Counted from the first letter of the stretch, positions 1 to 8,454 are shown. The stretch is DNA of 64,000 bases from Arthrobacter sp. Soil764 (GCF_001428075.1 NZ_LMSI01000020.1:243462-307461); one strand, 5' to 3'. Translations and numbers: made by a program. The notes: generated by a model not told the origin, from the sequence alone.

Positions 1-406
1 AGGGGATGGGGTTGTGTTCGCCGTAGACGGTGGCTGAGGAGCTGAACACGATGGAGCGGACGTCGTGCCGGTCCATGACCCGGATCAGGTTCAGGGTGCC
101 TACCAGGTTGTTGTAGTAGTACTTCAACGGCTCCTGCACCGATTCCCCCACGGCCTTGAGCCCGGCGAAGTGGATGACGGCCTCGATGCCGCTGCCGGCA
201 AAGACCTTCTCCACGGCGGCCTCATCCACCAGGTCAACGTGGTGGAACTCTGCGGCCTTGCCGCTGAGTTCGGCCACGCGCCGCAGCGATTCCTCGCTGG
301 AGTTGACCAGGTTGTCCATGACGACCACGTCGTGGCCGGCTTCCTGCAGGGAAAGAACAGTGTGGGAACCGATGTAGCCGGTGCCCCCTGTAACCAAGAT
401 TTTCAT
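1..406 (-). CDS. galE: UDP-glucose 4-epimerase, N-terminal part (cut by window edge)
   Basis: Interconverts UDP-glucose and UDP-galactose in the cytoplasm, feeding cell-envelope sugars. About 135 N-terminal codons are present and the rest lies left of the window. The protein opens [15 protein letters not shown], the NAD-binding GxxGxxG of the extended short-chain dehydrogenase family, followed by [24 protein letters not shown] and the SSSATVYG strand that precedes the active site. The catalytic YxxxK is outside the window. The ATG at 406 is chosen because the NAD motif begins at residue 7 and a TAGCGT element sits 6 nt upstream, suggesting a leaderless message. It is divergent from a TetR gene. 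The epimerase assignment is strong; other UDP-sugar epimerases share the fold. Confidence 0.9.
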   Translation of the reverse strand, partial: MKILVTGGTGYIGSHTVLSLQEAGHDVVVMDNLVNSSEESLRRVAELSGKAAEFHHVDLVDEAAVEKVFAGSGIEAVIHFAGLKAVGESVQEPLKYYYNNLVGTLNLIRVMDRHDVRSIVFSSSATVYGEHNPIP

Positions 407-412
407 GCCCCA

Positions 413-418
413 ACGCTA
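413..418 (-). promoter_or_regulatory. -10 element of galE (leaderless)
   Basis: TAGCGT read on the minus strand ends 6 nt before the galE ATG. No Shine-Dalgarno sequence is present, so transcription probably starts at or next to the start codon. No convincing -35 was seen. Confidence 0.5.
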
Positions 419-514
419 TCCCACGGGGAGCGGCGCCCGCCCCAGGGTTCCGGATGGCGGGCACGCAGCAAGGGCGGCGGAAGAAGCAGTGGAAGCACAA
501 GTGTGCTAATAAGA

Positions 515-1126
515 ATGGTGCCCAAAATAGTAGACGCTGATGCCCGGCGCCAGGATGTAGTCCAAGCTGTTCTCCGTATCATCGCCGTGGACGGGCTGGA
601 GCGGGCCTCGCTGCGGGAGGTGGCGGACGAGGCCGGGCTTGCGGTTGGTTCGGTCCGGCACTACTTCGAAGGCAGCGAGGAACTCCTGGCGTTCTCGTTC
701 GGCACTGTGGTGGACCGCGTGGTTGGCCGGCTCCAGGCCCTGCTGCCGGCGGTGCGGGACGCTGCACAGGCCAGCCCGGAACAGCGGCAGGCCGTCTTGA
801 CCCTGCTGGGCGGCATGCTTCCCCTGGATGAGGAAACAGCTGTGGAGGCCTGCGCCTGGCTGGCCTTCAAGAACGCGGCGCGGATCAGGCCGTTCCTCGC
901 TGCCGAAGCCGACCGCAGCCATCGGGACGTCGCGGCCATCGTTGGCGGGGTGGTGGCCTCCCTGCTCCCGGAGGATGAATCGCAGGAGAACCTGGTGGTG
1001 GAGGCGGAACGGCTGCTGGCGATGCTGGATGGGCTGTGCATGCATGCCCTGCTGCAGCCCGGCTGGATGACCGCACAGATGTGCCGCGACGTGCTTGAGC
1101 GGCACCTGGACGGGCTCGCACGGTAA
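515..1126 (+). CDS. TetR/AcrR family transcriptional regulator
   Basis: Predicted dimeric DNA-binding repressor of 203 residues. The N-terminal helix-turn-helix is clear: RASLREVADEAGLAVGSVRH followed by YFEGSEELLAF, the usual TetR recognition helix and linker, at about residues 25–55. The rest is a helical ligand-binding domain typical of the family, with WMTAQMCRDVLERHL near the end. The reading frame stays open to position 65, but the ATG at 515 puts the helix-turn-helix at its normal distance from the N-terminus, and the upstream part overlaps the opposite galE gene. The target is unknown. The divergent galE gene or the regulator itself are the obvious candidates, by position only. Confidence 0.85.
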   Translation: MVPKIVDADARRQDVVQAVLRIIAVDGLERASLREVADEAGLAVGSVRHYFEGSEELLAFSFGTVVDRVVGRLQALLPAVRDAAQASPEQRQAVLTLLGGMLPLDEETAVEACAWLAFKNAARIRPFLAAEADRSHRDVAAIVGGVVASLLPEDESQENLVVEAERLLAMLDGLCMHALLQPGWMTAQMCRDVLERHLDGLAR

Positions 1127-1248
1127 GCGTCCCGCCATCCGCAGCCTGTCCTGCACTACCGTGAAGTGGCTGCGGGAATAGACTGATAGCCGGGTACAGC
1201 GCACCGGCTCACGCCGTCCGGCAAGGGCAGGCCAGGGAAGGACTTGGG

Positions 1249-1860
1249 ATGCATCACGCAAGCGGTTCAGGGTGGCAGATCACCACCGACACGTCCGGGC
1301 CGATGATGATCGCGCTTTACGTCCGGGACGCGGCCGGCCTGAACGGAGTGGGGCATCCCATGCTGTCCCATACGACGCCCAAAGTGCGCCCCGCCGACCA
1401 CACCCACCTGACGGCGGACGTGGGCGGGCTCGGCGCGCTCAAGACCGAGTGGGAAGCCTGGTGGGAGCAGCTGCTGAAGGCCCACCCGCACACCGCTCCG
1501 GAGCTCTCACCGCCCAGCTTTGAAGCGTTCGGCAACTCTCCGGCCCTCCAGCGGGTCCTGCAGGCACACTTTGGCTCCGCCCTCACCTGGGCCAGGGAGC
1601 GCAGGAGCGAATATGCCGAGCTCGAGGCCGAACGCGTGGCCTCGGGAACGGACCAGTTGCTCGAGGACATGGTGGACGACAGGCTGATGGAAGTGGGGCG
1701 GGACTCGCGGGACTTTAAGCTCACCATCATCGAGCTGCCGCTGGACGAGCAGCGGGCCTGGTACCTGGAGCCGGACAAGATCATCATGAGCCGGCATCTG
1801 ATGGGGCAGCCCGATCTTTTCCGCAGCTACGTCCAGCCCGTGCTGGAAATCCTGGTCTAG
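1249..1860 (+). CDS. Conserved hypothetical protein, 203 aa
   Basis: I do not recognise a characterised family. The protein has 203 residues, no signal peptide and no membrane segment. It is acidic in the middle (LLEDMVDDRLMEVG) and has an aromatic stretch, KTEWEAWWEQLL, near residue 65. It ends with a hydrophobic strand/helix (SYVQPVLEILV). Codon use matches its neighbours. The ATG at 1249 follows a purine-rich GGAAGGACTTGGG that can act as ribosome binding site. It is probably a single-gene transcript ending at the hairpin 1889–1922. A cytoplasmic role is likely but nothing more can be supported. Confidence 0.7.
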   Translation: MHHASGSGWQITTDTSGPMMIALYVRDAAGLNGVGHPMLSHTTPKVRPADHTHLTADVGGLGALKTEWEAWWEQLLKAHPHTAPELSPPSFEAFGNSPALQRVLQAHFGSALTWARERRSEYAELEAERVASGTDQLLEDMVDDRLMEVGRDSRDFKLTIIELPLDEQRAWYLEPDKIIMSRHLMGQPDLFRSYVQPVLEILV

Positions 1861-1888
1861 CCCTCCGCAGCCAGCCCTTAGCAAGGCA

Positions 1889-1922
1889 GGACGACGGCGG
1901 CGCTCAGCTGCCGCCGTCGTCC
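1889..1922. terminator. Bidirectional hairpin terminator
   Basis: A 13-bp perfect stem (GGACGACGGCGGC with its complement) encloses an 8-nt loop. It lies between two convergent genes and overlaps the stop codon region of the minus-strand gene. Confidence 0.7.
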
Positions 1923-2761
1923 GCCCGTACGGTGATGCGCACCTGCCCGTCAGGGACCCCTGACACCTGCCAACCGTCCCCGTTGGGACGGTTCCAGGTG
2001 CGGCCGGCGACGTCCACCTGGGTAATGGCCAGGTCCTTGGCGCTGGCAACCGCCCATTGCGCAACGGACCAGGCCACGGGCCCGGTGGCGTCCACCACCA
2101 GGGTGGCCCCGTCCACCTGTGAATCCACACCACCGTAGGCCTGCTCCAGTTCAGCGGCTACCGATGCGGAATCCCCACCAGCCACCGCGGAGCGCAGCGT
2201 GCACTGGACTCCCGCCGGCGTCTGCCCGGTAAGGGCAGAGGCAAAAGCCCGTCCCATGTCCTCGTGCTGGGCATAGGCCTTGGGGTAGGCAGACTTCTGG
2301 ACCAGCTGTGCTGCCTCCGTAATGTCCAGCGACTCGTATTCCGGGATTTTCACCAATGCGTCGTAGAAGGCGTTGACAGCGTAGTAGGGATCCATGATTT
2401 GGGCCTCGGTGCCCCAGCCCTGGGAGGGTCGCTGCTGGAAGAGCCCGCGCGAGTCGGGGCCGGCCTGGTCGCCGTGCCCGATGTTGCGCAGTTTCGATTC
2501 CTGCATGGCAGTGGCCAGGGCGATGGTGGCGGCCCGCGGCGGCAGTCCCCGCCGGACAGCCGCCGCGGTGATCAGCGCTGCGTTGGCTGCCTGGTCCGGC
2601 GCCAGCTCACCGCTCCGGTTGCCGGCCGTGGCAGTGCAGCGTTCCGAAACGAGGGTTTCGGAACGCTGCACAAAGAACACGGCGGTGTAGATGCCGCCCG
2701 CTGCCAGCGCGAGGGTGAGCAGCAGCACCGCCAGGCGGCGCAGGCCGCGTCTGCGTGCCAC
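1904..2761 (-). CDS. Secreted lysozyme-like (transglycosylase-fold) protein
   Basis: Predicted exported, membrane-anchored protein of 285 residues. Residues 9–31 form a hydrophobic signal or anchor (LAVLLLTLALAAGGIYTAVF) after MARRRGLRR. The central part, ATAMQESKLRNIGHGDQ then DSRGLFQQRPSQGWG and YYAVNAFYDAL, resembles the Glu-containing core of lytic transglycosylase/lysozyme folds; the Glu of MQESKL is the likely catalytic acid. Homologues in Arthrobacter are sometimes labelled 'heavy metal transporter', which the sequence does not support. The gene lies downstream of dapD with an 8-bp gap, so it may be cotranscribed with that cell-wall precursor gene. A perfect 17-bp inverted repeat (2634–2671) sits inside the coding region just after the anchor. 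Confidence 0.7.
   Translation of the reverse strand: MARRRGLRRLAVLLLTLALAAGGIYTAVFFVQRSETLVSERCTATAGNRSGELAPDQAANAALITAAAVRRGLPPRAATIALATAMQESKLRNIGHGDQAGPDSRGLFQQRPSQGWGTEAQIMDPYYAVNAFYDALVKIPEYESLDITEAAQLVQKSAYPKAYAQHEDMGRAFASALTGQTPAGVQCTLRSAVAGGDSASVAAELEQAYGGVDSQVDGATLVVDATGPVAWSVAQWAVASAKDLAITQVDVAGRTWNRPNGDGWQVSGVPDGQVRITVRADDGGS
2634..2671. repeat. Perfect 17-bp inverted repeat inside a CDS
   Basis: The arm GTGCAGCGTTCCGAAAC at 2634–2650 is matched exactly by its reverse complement at 2655–2671, with the 4-nt spacer GAGG. It encodes the near-mirror peptide QRSETLVSERC on the minus strand, in the linker after the membrane anchor. Such length and perfection inside a gene is not expected by chance. 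Confidence 0.9.
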
Positions 2762-2768
2762 GAAGGAA

Positions 2769-3791
2769 TCAGTTGGCGTGCAGGGCGTCGTTCAGTTCAA
2801 CGGTCTGGCCCTTGCGGGGAAGGGCCTCCACCGCGCCGGTGGTGGAGTTGCGCCGGAACAGCAGGTTGGGCACGCCGGAGAGCTCGGCGGCCTTGACGAT
2901 CCTGGTGGTGTCCTCACCAACCTCATCCTTGGGGCCCGGAACGCGGACGCGCGTGCCCGCCGTGACGTACAGCCCGGCTTCCACCACCGAATCGTCACCG
3001 ATGCTGATGCCCACGCCGGAGTTGGCGCCGAGGAGGACGCGCTCACCGATGGTGATCTTCTCCTTGCCGCCGCCCGACAGGGTGCCCATGATGGAGGCGC
3101 CGCCGCCCACGTCGCTGCCGTCGCCGGTGACAACGCCGGCGGAAATGCGGCCCTCAACCATGGAGGTGCCCAGGGTGCCCGCGTTGAAGTTCACGAAGCC
3201 TTCGTGCATGACGGTGGTGCCCGGCGCGAGGTGGGCACCCAGGCGGACGCGGTCGGCGTCGGCAATCCTCACGCCGGTGGGAACGACATAGTCCACCATG
3301 CGCGGGAACTTGTCGATGCCGTAGACCGTGACGGCACCACGGCGGCGCAGGCGGGCGCGCGTCAGTTCGAAGCCCTCGACGGCGGCGGGGCCGAAGTTGG
3401 TCCAGACCACGTTGGGGAGCTTGCCGAAGATCCCGTCCAGGTTGATGGTGTTGGGCTGGACCAGGCGGTGCGAGAGCAGGTGCAGACGGAGGTAGGCGTC
3501 CGCGGTGTCGGCCGGCGCTTCGTCGAGGTTGATCTGGACAAAGACCACCTTCTGCTCAGTGCCGCGGTCCTCATCGGCGCCGTTCTCGGCGATCCGGGTC
3601 AGGACCTCGTCAGCGTTGTCCACCGAGCGGAGGTTCTCCGCTGCGACACCCAGGGCCGGCGCCGGGAACCAGACGTCCAGGACGGTGGCGTCGCCAGTAG
3701 CGATGGTGGCAACGCCAAAGCCATAGGCGGAACGGCCATCAGCGGTGGAGGTCAGGGTTTCGGGCACGGCAGAGGAAGCGGTCTCAGTCAT
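2769..3791 (-). CDS. dapD: Tetrahydrodipicolinate N-succinyltransferase
   Basis: Transfers succinyl from succinyl-CoA to tetrahydrodipicolinate in the succinylase branch of diaminopimelate/lysine synthesis (cytoplasm). The protein has 340 residues, the size of actinobacterial DapD. The second half is a left-handed beta-helix of hexapeptide repeats, seen as [37 protein letters not shown] and [15 protein letters not shown] charged AspXGlu-type N-terminal domain precedes it. The ATG at 3791 lies 7 nt after a TAGACT element, so the message is probably leaderless. It is divergent from dapE, the enzyme two steps later, across only 51 bp, so both genes share one control region. Confidence 0.95.
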   Translation of the reverse strand: MTETASSAVPETLTSTADGRSAYGFGVATIATGDATVLDVWFPAPALGVAAENLRSVDNADEVLTRIAENGADEDRGTEQKVVFVQINLDEAPADTADAYLRLHLLSHRLVQPNTINLDGIFGKLPNVVWTNFGPAAVEGFELTRARLRRRGAVTVYGIDKFPRMVDYVVPTGVRIADADRVRLGAHLAPGTTVMHEGFVNFNAGTLGTSMVEGRISAGVVTGDGSDVGGGASIMGTLSGGGKEKITIGERVLLGANSGVGISIGDDSVVEAGLYVTAGTRVRVPGPKDEVGEDTTRIVKAAELSGVPNLLFRRNSTTGAVEALPRKGQTVELNDALHAN

Positions 3792-3798
3792 GTGCCCC

Positions 3799-3804
3799 AG
3801 TCTA
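3799..3804 (-). promoter_or_regulatory. -10 element of dapD (leaderless)
   Basis: TAGACT on the minus strand ends 7 nt before the dapD ATG at 3791. There is no Shine-Dalgarno sequence. The same hexamer occurs on the other strand at 3831–3836 for dapE. Confidence 0.55.
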
Positions 3805-3830
3805 TCGACGGCGGGGCATGGGGTTCGAAC

Positions 3831-3836
3831 TAGACT
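3831..3836 (+). promoter_or_regulatory. -10 element of dapE (leaderless)
   Basis: TAGACT ends 6 nt before the dapE GTG at 3843, with no ribosome binding site between. It faces the identical dapD element on the opposite strand 26 bp away. Confidence 0.55.
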
Positions 3837-3842
3837 GGCTTC

Positions 3843-4979
3843 GTGACTGCCGAAACCACCCCTGACTCTTCCCTGTCCACCCTCGACCTGCGCCAGGACG
3901 TGGCGCTGCTGACCGCGGCGCTGATGGACATTAACAGCGTGTCCGGCAATGAGAAGCAGCTCGCCGACGCCGTGGAAGCCGCTTTGCTGGAGATCCCGAA
4001 GCTGACGGTGGTCCGTGACGGCGACGCCATCATCGCCCGGACCGAACTTGGCCTAAGTGAGCGTGTGATCCTCGCCGGCCATCTGGACACGGTGCCCCTT
4101 CCGCTCACCGAAGGTTCCCGGGGCACCGTTCCCTCGAGCTGGGAATCCGGCATTCCGGGGGAGGGCGTCCTGTATGGCCGCGGCGCCACGGACATGAAGG
4201 GCGGGGTGGCCGTCCAACTGGCGCTGGCGGCAGGATTGTTCGACGGCGGCGCGCAGCCCAAGCGGGACGTCACCTTTGTCTTCTACGACCACGAGGAAGT
4301 GGAAGCCGTGAAGAGCGGCCTGGGACGACTGGTCCGCAACCATGGCGGCCTGCTGCAGGGAGACTTCGCCATCCTGCTCGAACCGACGGACGGCACGGTG
4401 GAGGGCGGCTGCAATGGCACCAGCCGGTTCGAGGCAAGCACGGTGGGGGAGGCCGCGCACTCGGCCCGCGCCTGGATGGGCAGCAATGCCATCCACGCCG
4501 CAGCACCCATCCTGGCCCGCCTGGCGGCTTACGAACCCCGGACCATTAATGTTGATGGACTCGACTACCGGGAAAGCCTCAACGCGGTGAAGATCAACGG
4601 CGGCACGGCCGGCAACGTCATCCCTGACCGCTGCGTGGTGGAAATCAATTACCGGTTCGCCCCGGACAAGACGCCGGACCAGGCCGAGGCCCACGTCCGG
4701 GAGCTGCTGGCGGGCTTCGACGTGGTCCGCACCGATGCCGCCGCCGGCGCACGGCCGGGACTGCAGCACCCTGCTGCCGCCTCCTTCGTTGCCGCCGTGG
4801 GAGCCGAGCCGAAGCCCAAATACGGCTGGACCGACGTCGCCCGCTTCAGTGAGCTGGGCATCCCGGCGGTGAACTTCGGCCCGGGGGACGCGCTGCTGGC
4901 GCACAAGGACAACGAGCACGTGCACGCCGACGCCATCCGCAAGTGCCTTGCCGCGCTGGAGAGCTGGCTCGCTGCCTGA
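3843..4979 (+). CDS. dapE: Succinyl-diaminopimelate desuccinylase
   Basis: Hydrolyses N-succinyl-LL-diaminopimelate to LL-diaminopimelate and succinate for lysine and peptidoglycan. The protein has 378 residues of the M20 di-zinc peptidase family. Metal and catalytic motifs are visible: [10 protein letters not shown] near residue 80, [14 protein letters not shown] near 115, and [11 protein letters not shown] near 150 with the general-base Glu. The dimerisation domain follows ([18 protein letters not shown]) and the last ligand is in [14 protein letters not shown]. The start is a GTG 6 nt after a TAGACT -10, so translation is probably leaderless. It ends at a strong hairpin (5008–5039) shared with the convergent glu operon. 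Confidence 0.95.
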   Translation: MTAETTPDSSLSTLDLRQDVALLTAALMDINSVSGNEKQLADAVEAALLEIPKLTVVRDGDAIIARTELGLSERVILAGHLDTVPLPLTEGSRGTVPSSWESGIPGEGVLYGRGATDMKGGVAVQLALAAGLFDGGAQPKRDVTFVFYDHEEVEAVKSGLGRLVRNHGGLLQGDFAILLEPTDGTVEGGCNGTSRFEASTVGEAAHSARAWMGSNAIHAAAPILARLAAYEPRTINVDGLDYRESLNAVKINGGTAGNVIPDRCVVEINYRFAPDKTPDQAEAHVRELLAGFDVVRTDAAAGARPGLQHPAAASFVAAVGAEPKPKYGWTDVARFSELGIPAVNFGPGDALLAHKDNEHVHADAIRKCLAALESWLAA

Positions 4980-5007
4980 ACTTAAGGGCGCCCCATTTCT
5001 TAAAGCA

Positions 5008-5039
5008 GGATGGCCCGGACCAGAAGGTCCGGGCCATCC
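5008..5039. terminator. Bidirectional terminator between dapE and glu operon
   Basis: A perfect 14-bp stem (GGATGGCCCGGACC) has a 4-nt AGAA loop between convergent genes. It lacks a long T-run on either side. Confidence 0.8.
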
Positions 5040-5064
5040 GCTTCATGAAACAGCCTGCAGGGGG

Positions 5065-5904
5065 TTAGGGAACCGGGGCGTTGGCCTTTTCAGGTTCGGC
5101 CTTCGCCACACCGCCCGCAGCCTTCTTGGAGCCGCGGCGCTCGATCCACACGGCAAGCCGTGATACCGAGATGTTGATGGCGATGTAGATGGCCGCCGCC
5201 ACGAAGAAGATCGGGAACAGGTATTGCGTGCCCAGGAAGTCCGCCATGACCTGGACGGCACGCAGCAGTTCTCCGTACGCCACGATGTAGCCAAGCGAAG
5301 TGTCCTTCAGCAGCACCACCATCTGCGCCACGAGCGAGGGCATCATGCGCCGGATCGCCTGCGGCAGCTCGATCAGCATGCGGGACTTGTAGCTGGTCAG
5401 GCCGATGGCCAAACCGGCTTCACGCTGGCCCTTGGGCAGGGACTGGATGCCGGCGCGGATGATCTCGGCAAAGACTGCGGCGTTGTACAGCACCAGGCCG
5501 GCGACGACGGCGATGAACGCGGACGTGCCGAATCCCAGCAGGATGAACAGCATCATCAGGACCACTGGCATGCCGCGCAGGAATTCCAGGATGACCCGTA
5601 TGGGCACCCTGATGAAGGCGGCGTCCGAAATGCGCAGCAGGCAGAGCATCAGGCCCAGGGGGAACGCGATGACGGCCGCGAGTGCCGCCGCCGAAAGCGT
5701 GGACCCCAGGCCGTTGCCAAGCAAACGCCAAACGTCGGCGCGGGTGAAGATCTGCCAGCGGCGGGCCTCGAAGATGCCCTGTTGGGCAAGAATCAAAACC
5801 ACCCAGGCCAGCAGGCCGATAATCAGCAGGCCGCCGATGATGGAGGCAATGAGGGAGACCCGGCGTGCTTTGGGGCCGGGGACGTCGTAGAGAACGGAGC
5901 TCAT
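5065..5904 (-). CDS. gluD: Glutamate-type ABC transporter permease (GluD-like)
   Basis: Inner-membrane permease subunit of a polar amino-acid importer, 279 residues. A first membrane helix near residues 17–39 is followed by a periplasmic stretch, then a five-helix HisM-type core. The coupling motif reads NAAVFAEIIRAGIQSLPKGQ with EAGLAIGLTSYKSRMLIELP, the EAA loop that contacts the ATPase. A basic, Ala-rich tail ends the protein. Its ATG overlaps the gluC stop (5901–5904), indicating translational coupling. The order SBP–permease–permease after the ATPase matches corynebacterial gluABCD, but the exact substrate (glutamate versus another acidic or polar amino acid) is inferred. Confidence 0.85.
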   Translation of the reverse strand: MSSVLYDVPGPKARRVSLIASIIGGLLIIGLLAWVVLILAQQGIFEARRWQIFTRADVWRLLGNGLGSTLSAAALAAVIAFPLGLMLCLLRISDAAFIRVPIRVILEFLRGMPVVLMMLFILLGFGTSAFIAVVAGLVLYNAAVFAEIIRAGIQSLPKGQREAGLAIGLTSYKSRMLIELPQAIRRMMPSLVAQMVVLLKDTSLGYIVAYGELLRAVQVMADFLGTQYLFPIFFVAAAIYIAINISVSRLAVWIERRGSKKAAGGVAKAEPEKANAPVP

Positions 5905-6551
5905 CGGGCAATCGCCACCTTTCGTTCCACCGTGTTGGCGAGGATTCCCAGCGGAACGGTGAGGAGCAGATAGAAGAACGCCGTGCCCAGCAGGACGGTG
6001 ATGACGGCGTCGCCATTGGCGTTGGCCAGCTGCCGGCCGTAGCCGAACAGCTCCAGGACGAAGAAGGCGCCGGCCACCGAAGAGTTCTTGACGAGCGCGA
6101 TCAGGATGTTGATCAGCGGCGGGATCACCGTCCGCAGCGCCTGGGGGAGGATGATGAGCGAGAGCACCTGGCCGAACTTCATGCCGATGCTGCGTGCTGC
6201 CTCCGCCTGGCCGACGGGCACACTGTTGACACCTGAGCGGACAGCTTCGGCGATGAACGCGGCGGTGTAGGTGCTGAGGGCGATGATGGCGGCGATCTCG
6301 AACTGCTCGAACTTGACCCCGATGCGGGGGAGCACGACTGCTGCGAAGAAGAAGGCGATGGTCAGCGGGGTGTTGCGGAGGACTTCCACGTACACGGTGC
6401 TGAAACCGCGGAGCGCCGCGACCGGGGAGACGCGTGCCGCGGCAAGCAAGGTGCCAAGGATCAACGCGAAGATACCGGAGACGACGGACAGGAAAAGAGT
6501 GCGGAGAAAACCCTCCCAGTACAGGGGCAGGTTTTCAAAGATGACGTCCAT
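5901..6551 (-). CDS. gluC: Glutamate-type ABC transporter permease (GluC-like)
   Basis: Partner permease of the importer, 216 residues. It begins MDVIFENLPLYWEGFLRTL, the usual N-terminal amphipathic start of HisQM permeases, and has about five membrane helices. The EAA loop is visible as AFIAEAVRSGVNSVPVGQAE followed by AARSIGMKFGQVLSLIILPQ. It overlaps gluD by 4 nt. An intercistronic hairpin (6592–6622) separates it from gluB, which probably makes permease output lower than that of the binding protein. The amino-acid importer family is clear; the substrate is inferred from the four-gene order. Confidence 0.85.
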   Translation of the reverse strand: MDVIFENLPLYWEGFLRTLFLSVVSGIFALILGTLLAAARVSPVAALRGFSTVYVEVLRNTPLTIAFFFAAVVLPRIGVKFEQFEIAAIIALSTYTAAFIAEAVRSGVNSVPVGQAEAARSIGMKFGQVLSLIILPQALRTVIPPLINILIALVKNSSVAGAFFVLELFGYGRQLANANGDAVITVLLGTAFFYLLLTVPLGILANTVERKVAIAR

Positions 6552-6591
6552 AAGATCCTTCGGCTGTAAGCGTGGACGGATTGAAGGCTGT

Positions 6592-6622
6592 GCTGCCGGG
6601 GCCGGTGTGTGGCCCCGGCAGC
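6592..6622 (-). terminator. Intercistronic hairpin between gluB and gluC
   Basis: A 12-bp perfect stem (GCTGCCGGGGCC) has a 7-nt loop in the 84-bp gap. It is probably a partial terminator or mRNA 3'-end stabiliser that sets a high binding-protein to permease ratio, as in other importer operons (inference). Confidence 0.6.
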
Positions 6623-6635
6623 TGGCGGACGCTGC

Positions 6636-7523
6636 TTAGTAACGGTTGATGGCCGGGAGCTTGGGCGCGGTCTTGATGACCGAACCGGCGGTGGCTTCCC
6701 AGGCCTTCTTGTAGGAGCCGTCCTTCTCGAAGGATTCCAGCTGGTCGTTGATCCAGTTGCGGAACTCGGTGTCGCCCTTCTTCAGGCCGATGCCGTAGGG
6801 CTCCTTGGTGAAGGTTTCCTCCGACGCGAGCTTGAAGGCTTCGGGTTCCTTGTCGACGAAGCCGGCGAGGATCACGTTGTCGGTGGTCACGGCCTCAACC
6901 TGCTTGTTGCGCAGCGGCTCCAGGCAGGCGGAGTAGGTGGCGGCCGGAACCAGTTCCGCGCCGTACTTGTCCACGATGGTGGCGGCGGGGGTGGAGCCCG
7001 TCACGGAGCAGACCTTCTTGCCCTTGACGTCCTCGGGCTTCTTGATGGAGTCGTTGTCCTTGTTCACCATGAGGGCCTGGCCGGCTTCGTAGTACGGGCC
7101 GGCGAAGTCGACAACCTGCTTGCGCTTGTCGCTGATGGTGTATGTGGCGATGACCAGGTCAACCTTGCCCTGCTCGATGAAGGGCTCGCGGTTGGCCGAA
7201 ACGGTCTCGGACCATTCGATCTTGTCAGCGGCGATGCCCAGCTTGGCGGCGATCAGCTTGCCGATTTCAACGTCGAAACCGACGGGCTTGCCGTCCAGGC
7301 CAACCTGGCCGAACAGCGGCTGGTCGAATTTGGTGCCGATCTTGATGGTGCCGGCGGAGGAAAGCTTCGCCATGGTGGTTCCGGCAGCGAACGACGGCTT
7401 CTCGACGGGGCTGGGGTTGCTGGAGCCGCCGGAGTCCCCTCCGCCGCAGGCGCTCAGGGACAGGGCGAGGGCAGCGGTAGCCGCCACGACGAAGGATTTC
7501 CGCCTGGACATAAATGCCTTCAT
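6636..7523 (-). CDS. gluB: Glutamate-type ABC transporter substrate-binding lipoprotein
   Basis: Extracellular lipid-anchored solute receptor, 295 residues. The signal peptide ends in a lipobox (SLSACGGG) with the modified Cys at about residue 26, then a Gly/Ser linker. The mature domain shows family-3 binding-protein motifs: KIGTKFDQPLFG, GKPVGFDVEIGKLIAAKLG, DLVIATYTISDKRKQVVDFA (ligand site) and ADKIEWSETVSANRE. Near the C-terminus YGIGLKKGDTEFRNWINDQL is typical. It lies 71 bp downstream of gluA and is followed by a hairpin before gluC. Family-3 receptors bind glutamate, glutamine, Asp or Arg; glutamate is favoured by operon similarity. Confidence 0.88.
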   Translation of the reverse strand: MKAFMSRRKSFVVAATAALALSLSACGGGDSGGSSNPSPVEKPSFAAGTTMAKLSSAGTIKIGTKFDQPLFGQVGLDGKPVGFDVEIGKLIAAKLGIAADKIEWSETVSANREPFIEQGKVDLVIATYTISDKRKQVVDFAGPYYEAGQALMVNKDNDSIKKPEDVKGKKVCSVTGSTPAATIVDKYGAELVPAATYSACLEPLRNKQVEAVTTDNVILAGFVDKEPEAFKLASEETFTKEPYGIGLKKGDTEFRNWINDQLESFEKDGSYKKAWEATAGSVIKTAPKLPAINRY

Positions 7524-7594
7524 GACATTCCTTTCATTGGTGGCCGTGGGTTTTGCGGCCTGGATGCGAACTGACGTGTGGCTGGTTCGGTAAT

Positions 7595-8350
7595 TCAGTG
7601 GGTGAGGAGCTTGGACAGGAAGTCCTTGGCGCGGTCGCTCTTCGGGTTGGTGAAGAACTCCTCCGGGGTGGCGTCCTCCACGATCTGGCCGTCCGCCATG
7701 AAGACCACGCGGTCCGCGGCCTTGCGGGCGAAGCCCATCTCGTGCGTGACCACGATCATGGTCATGCCTTCCTTGGCCAGCTGGACCATGACATCCAGGA
7801 CCTCGTTGATCATTTCGGGGTCCAGTGCGGACGTGGGCTCGTCGAACAGCATGACCTTCGGCTTCATTGCCAAGGCGCGGGCAATCGCAACGCGCTGCTG
7901 CTGGCCGCCGGAGAGCTGGGCCGGCAGCTTGGGAGCCTGGTGGCCCACGCCCACGCGTTCGAGGAGGGCCATGGCGTCCTTTTCGGCGGCTGCCTTGGAG
8001 GCGCCCTTGACCTTGATGGGTCCCAGGGTCACGTTCTCGAGGATCGTTTTGTGGGCGAAGAGGTTGAAGGACTGGAAAACCATTCCGACGTCGGCGCGGA
8101 GCTGGGCGAGTTCCTTGCCTTCCTCGGGGAGGACTTTCCCGTCGATACTGATGGTTCCACCCTCAATGGTTTCCAGGCGGTTGATCGCCCGGCAGAGGGT
8201 GGACTTACCGGAACCCGAGGGTCCGATGACCACAACAACCTCGCCCTTGCGGACCTGCAGGTTGATGTCCTTCAAAACGTGCAGCTGGCCGTAATGCTTA
8301 TTAACGGCGTTCAGGGAGACGAGGGCATCGCCGGGCACATGAGTAGTCAT
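7595..8350 (-). CDS. gluA: Glutamate-type ABC transporter ATP-binding protein
   Basis: Cytoplasmic ATPase driving the importer. The HisP/GlnQ family signature is complete: Walker [17 protein letters not shown]-loop [13 protein letters not shown], signature [15 protein letters not shown], Walker [16 protein letters not shown] and the H-loop [13 protein letters not shown]. The frame is open to a GTG at 8374, but I choose the ATG at 8350 (251 aa) because it sits 7 nt after a TAGATT -10 and gives the usual short N-terminus [13 protein letters not shown]. It is the first gene of gluA-gluB-gluC-gluD and divergent from a LOG-family gene. Confidence 0.9.
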   Translation of the reverse strand: MTTHVPGDALVSLNAVNKHYGQLHVLKDINLQVRKGEVVVVIGPSGSGKSTLCRAINRLETIEGGTISIDGKVLPEEGKELAQLRADVGMVFQSFNLFAHKTILENVTLGPIKVKGASKAAAEKDAMALLERVGVGHQAPKLPAQLSGGQQQRVAIARALAMKPKVMLFDEPTSALDPEMINEVLDVMVQLAKEGMTMIVVTHEMGFARKAADRVVFMADGQIVEDATPEEFFTNPKSDRAKDFLSKLLTH

Positions 8351-8357
8351 AGGAACG

Positions 8358-8363
8358 AATCTA
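8358..8363 (-). promoter_or_regulatory. -10 element of the glu operon (leaderless gluA)
   Basis: TAGATT on the minus strand ends 7 nt before the ATG at 8350. The 104-bp region to the divergent gene holds both promoters. Confidence 0.5.
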
Positions 8364-8442
8364 GCGAACAACACTGCGTTATGACGCCAATCACCCCAAG
8401 TTCCTGCTGATCGTGATTCAAGAGATACCTGGATCGGGAGGT

Positions 8443-8448
8443 TAGCCT
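8443..8448 (+). promoter_or_regulatory. -10 element of the LOG-family gene (leaderless)
   Basis: TAGCCT ends 6 nt before the ATG at 8455. The AGGGGA between them is too close to the start to act as a normal Shine-Dalgarno sequence. Confidence 0.5.
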
Positions 8449-8454
8449 AGGGGA

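Noticed and set aside
5224..5973. Long open frame of 249 codons opposite gluD/gluC
   Set aside because: It mirrors two clear permease genes in a high-GC region; its protein is Gln/Asp/Gly-rich with no family motif and no start signals.
8351..8374. Longer gluA starting at the GTG at 8374
   Set aside because: It would place the -10 and inferred start site inside the gene and adds residues absent from the family.
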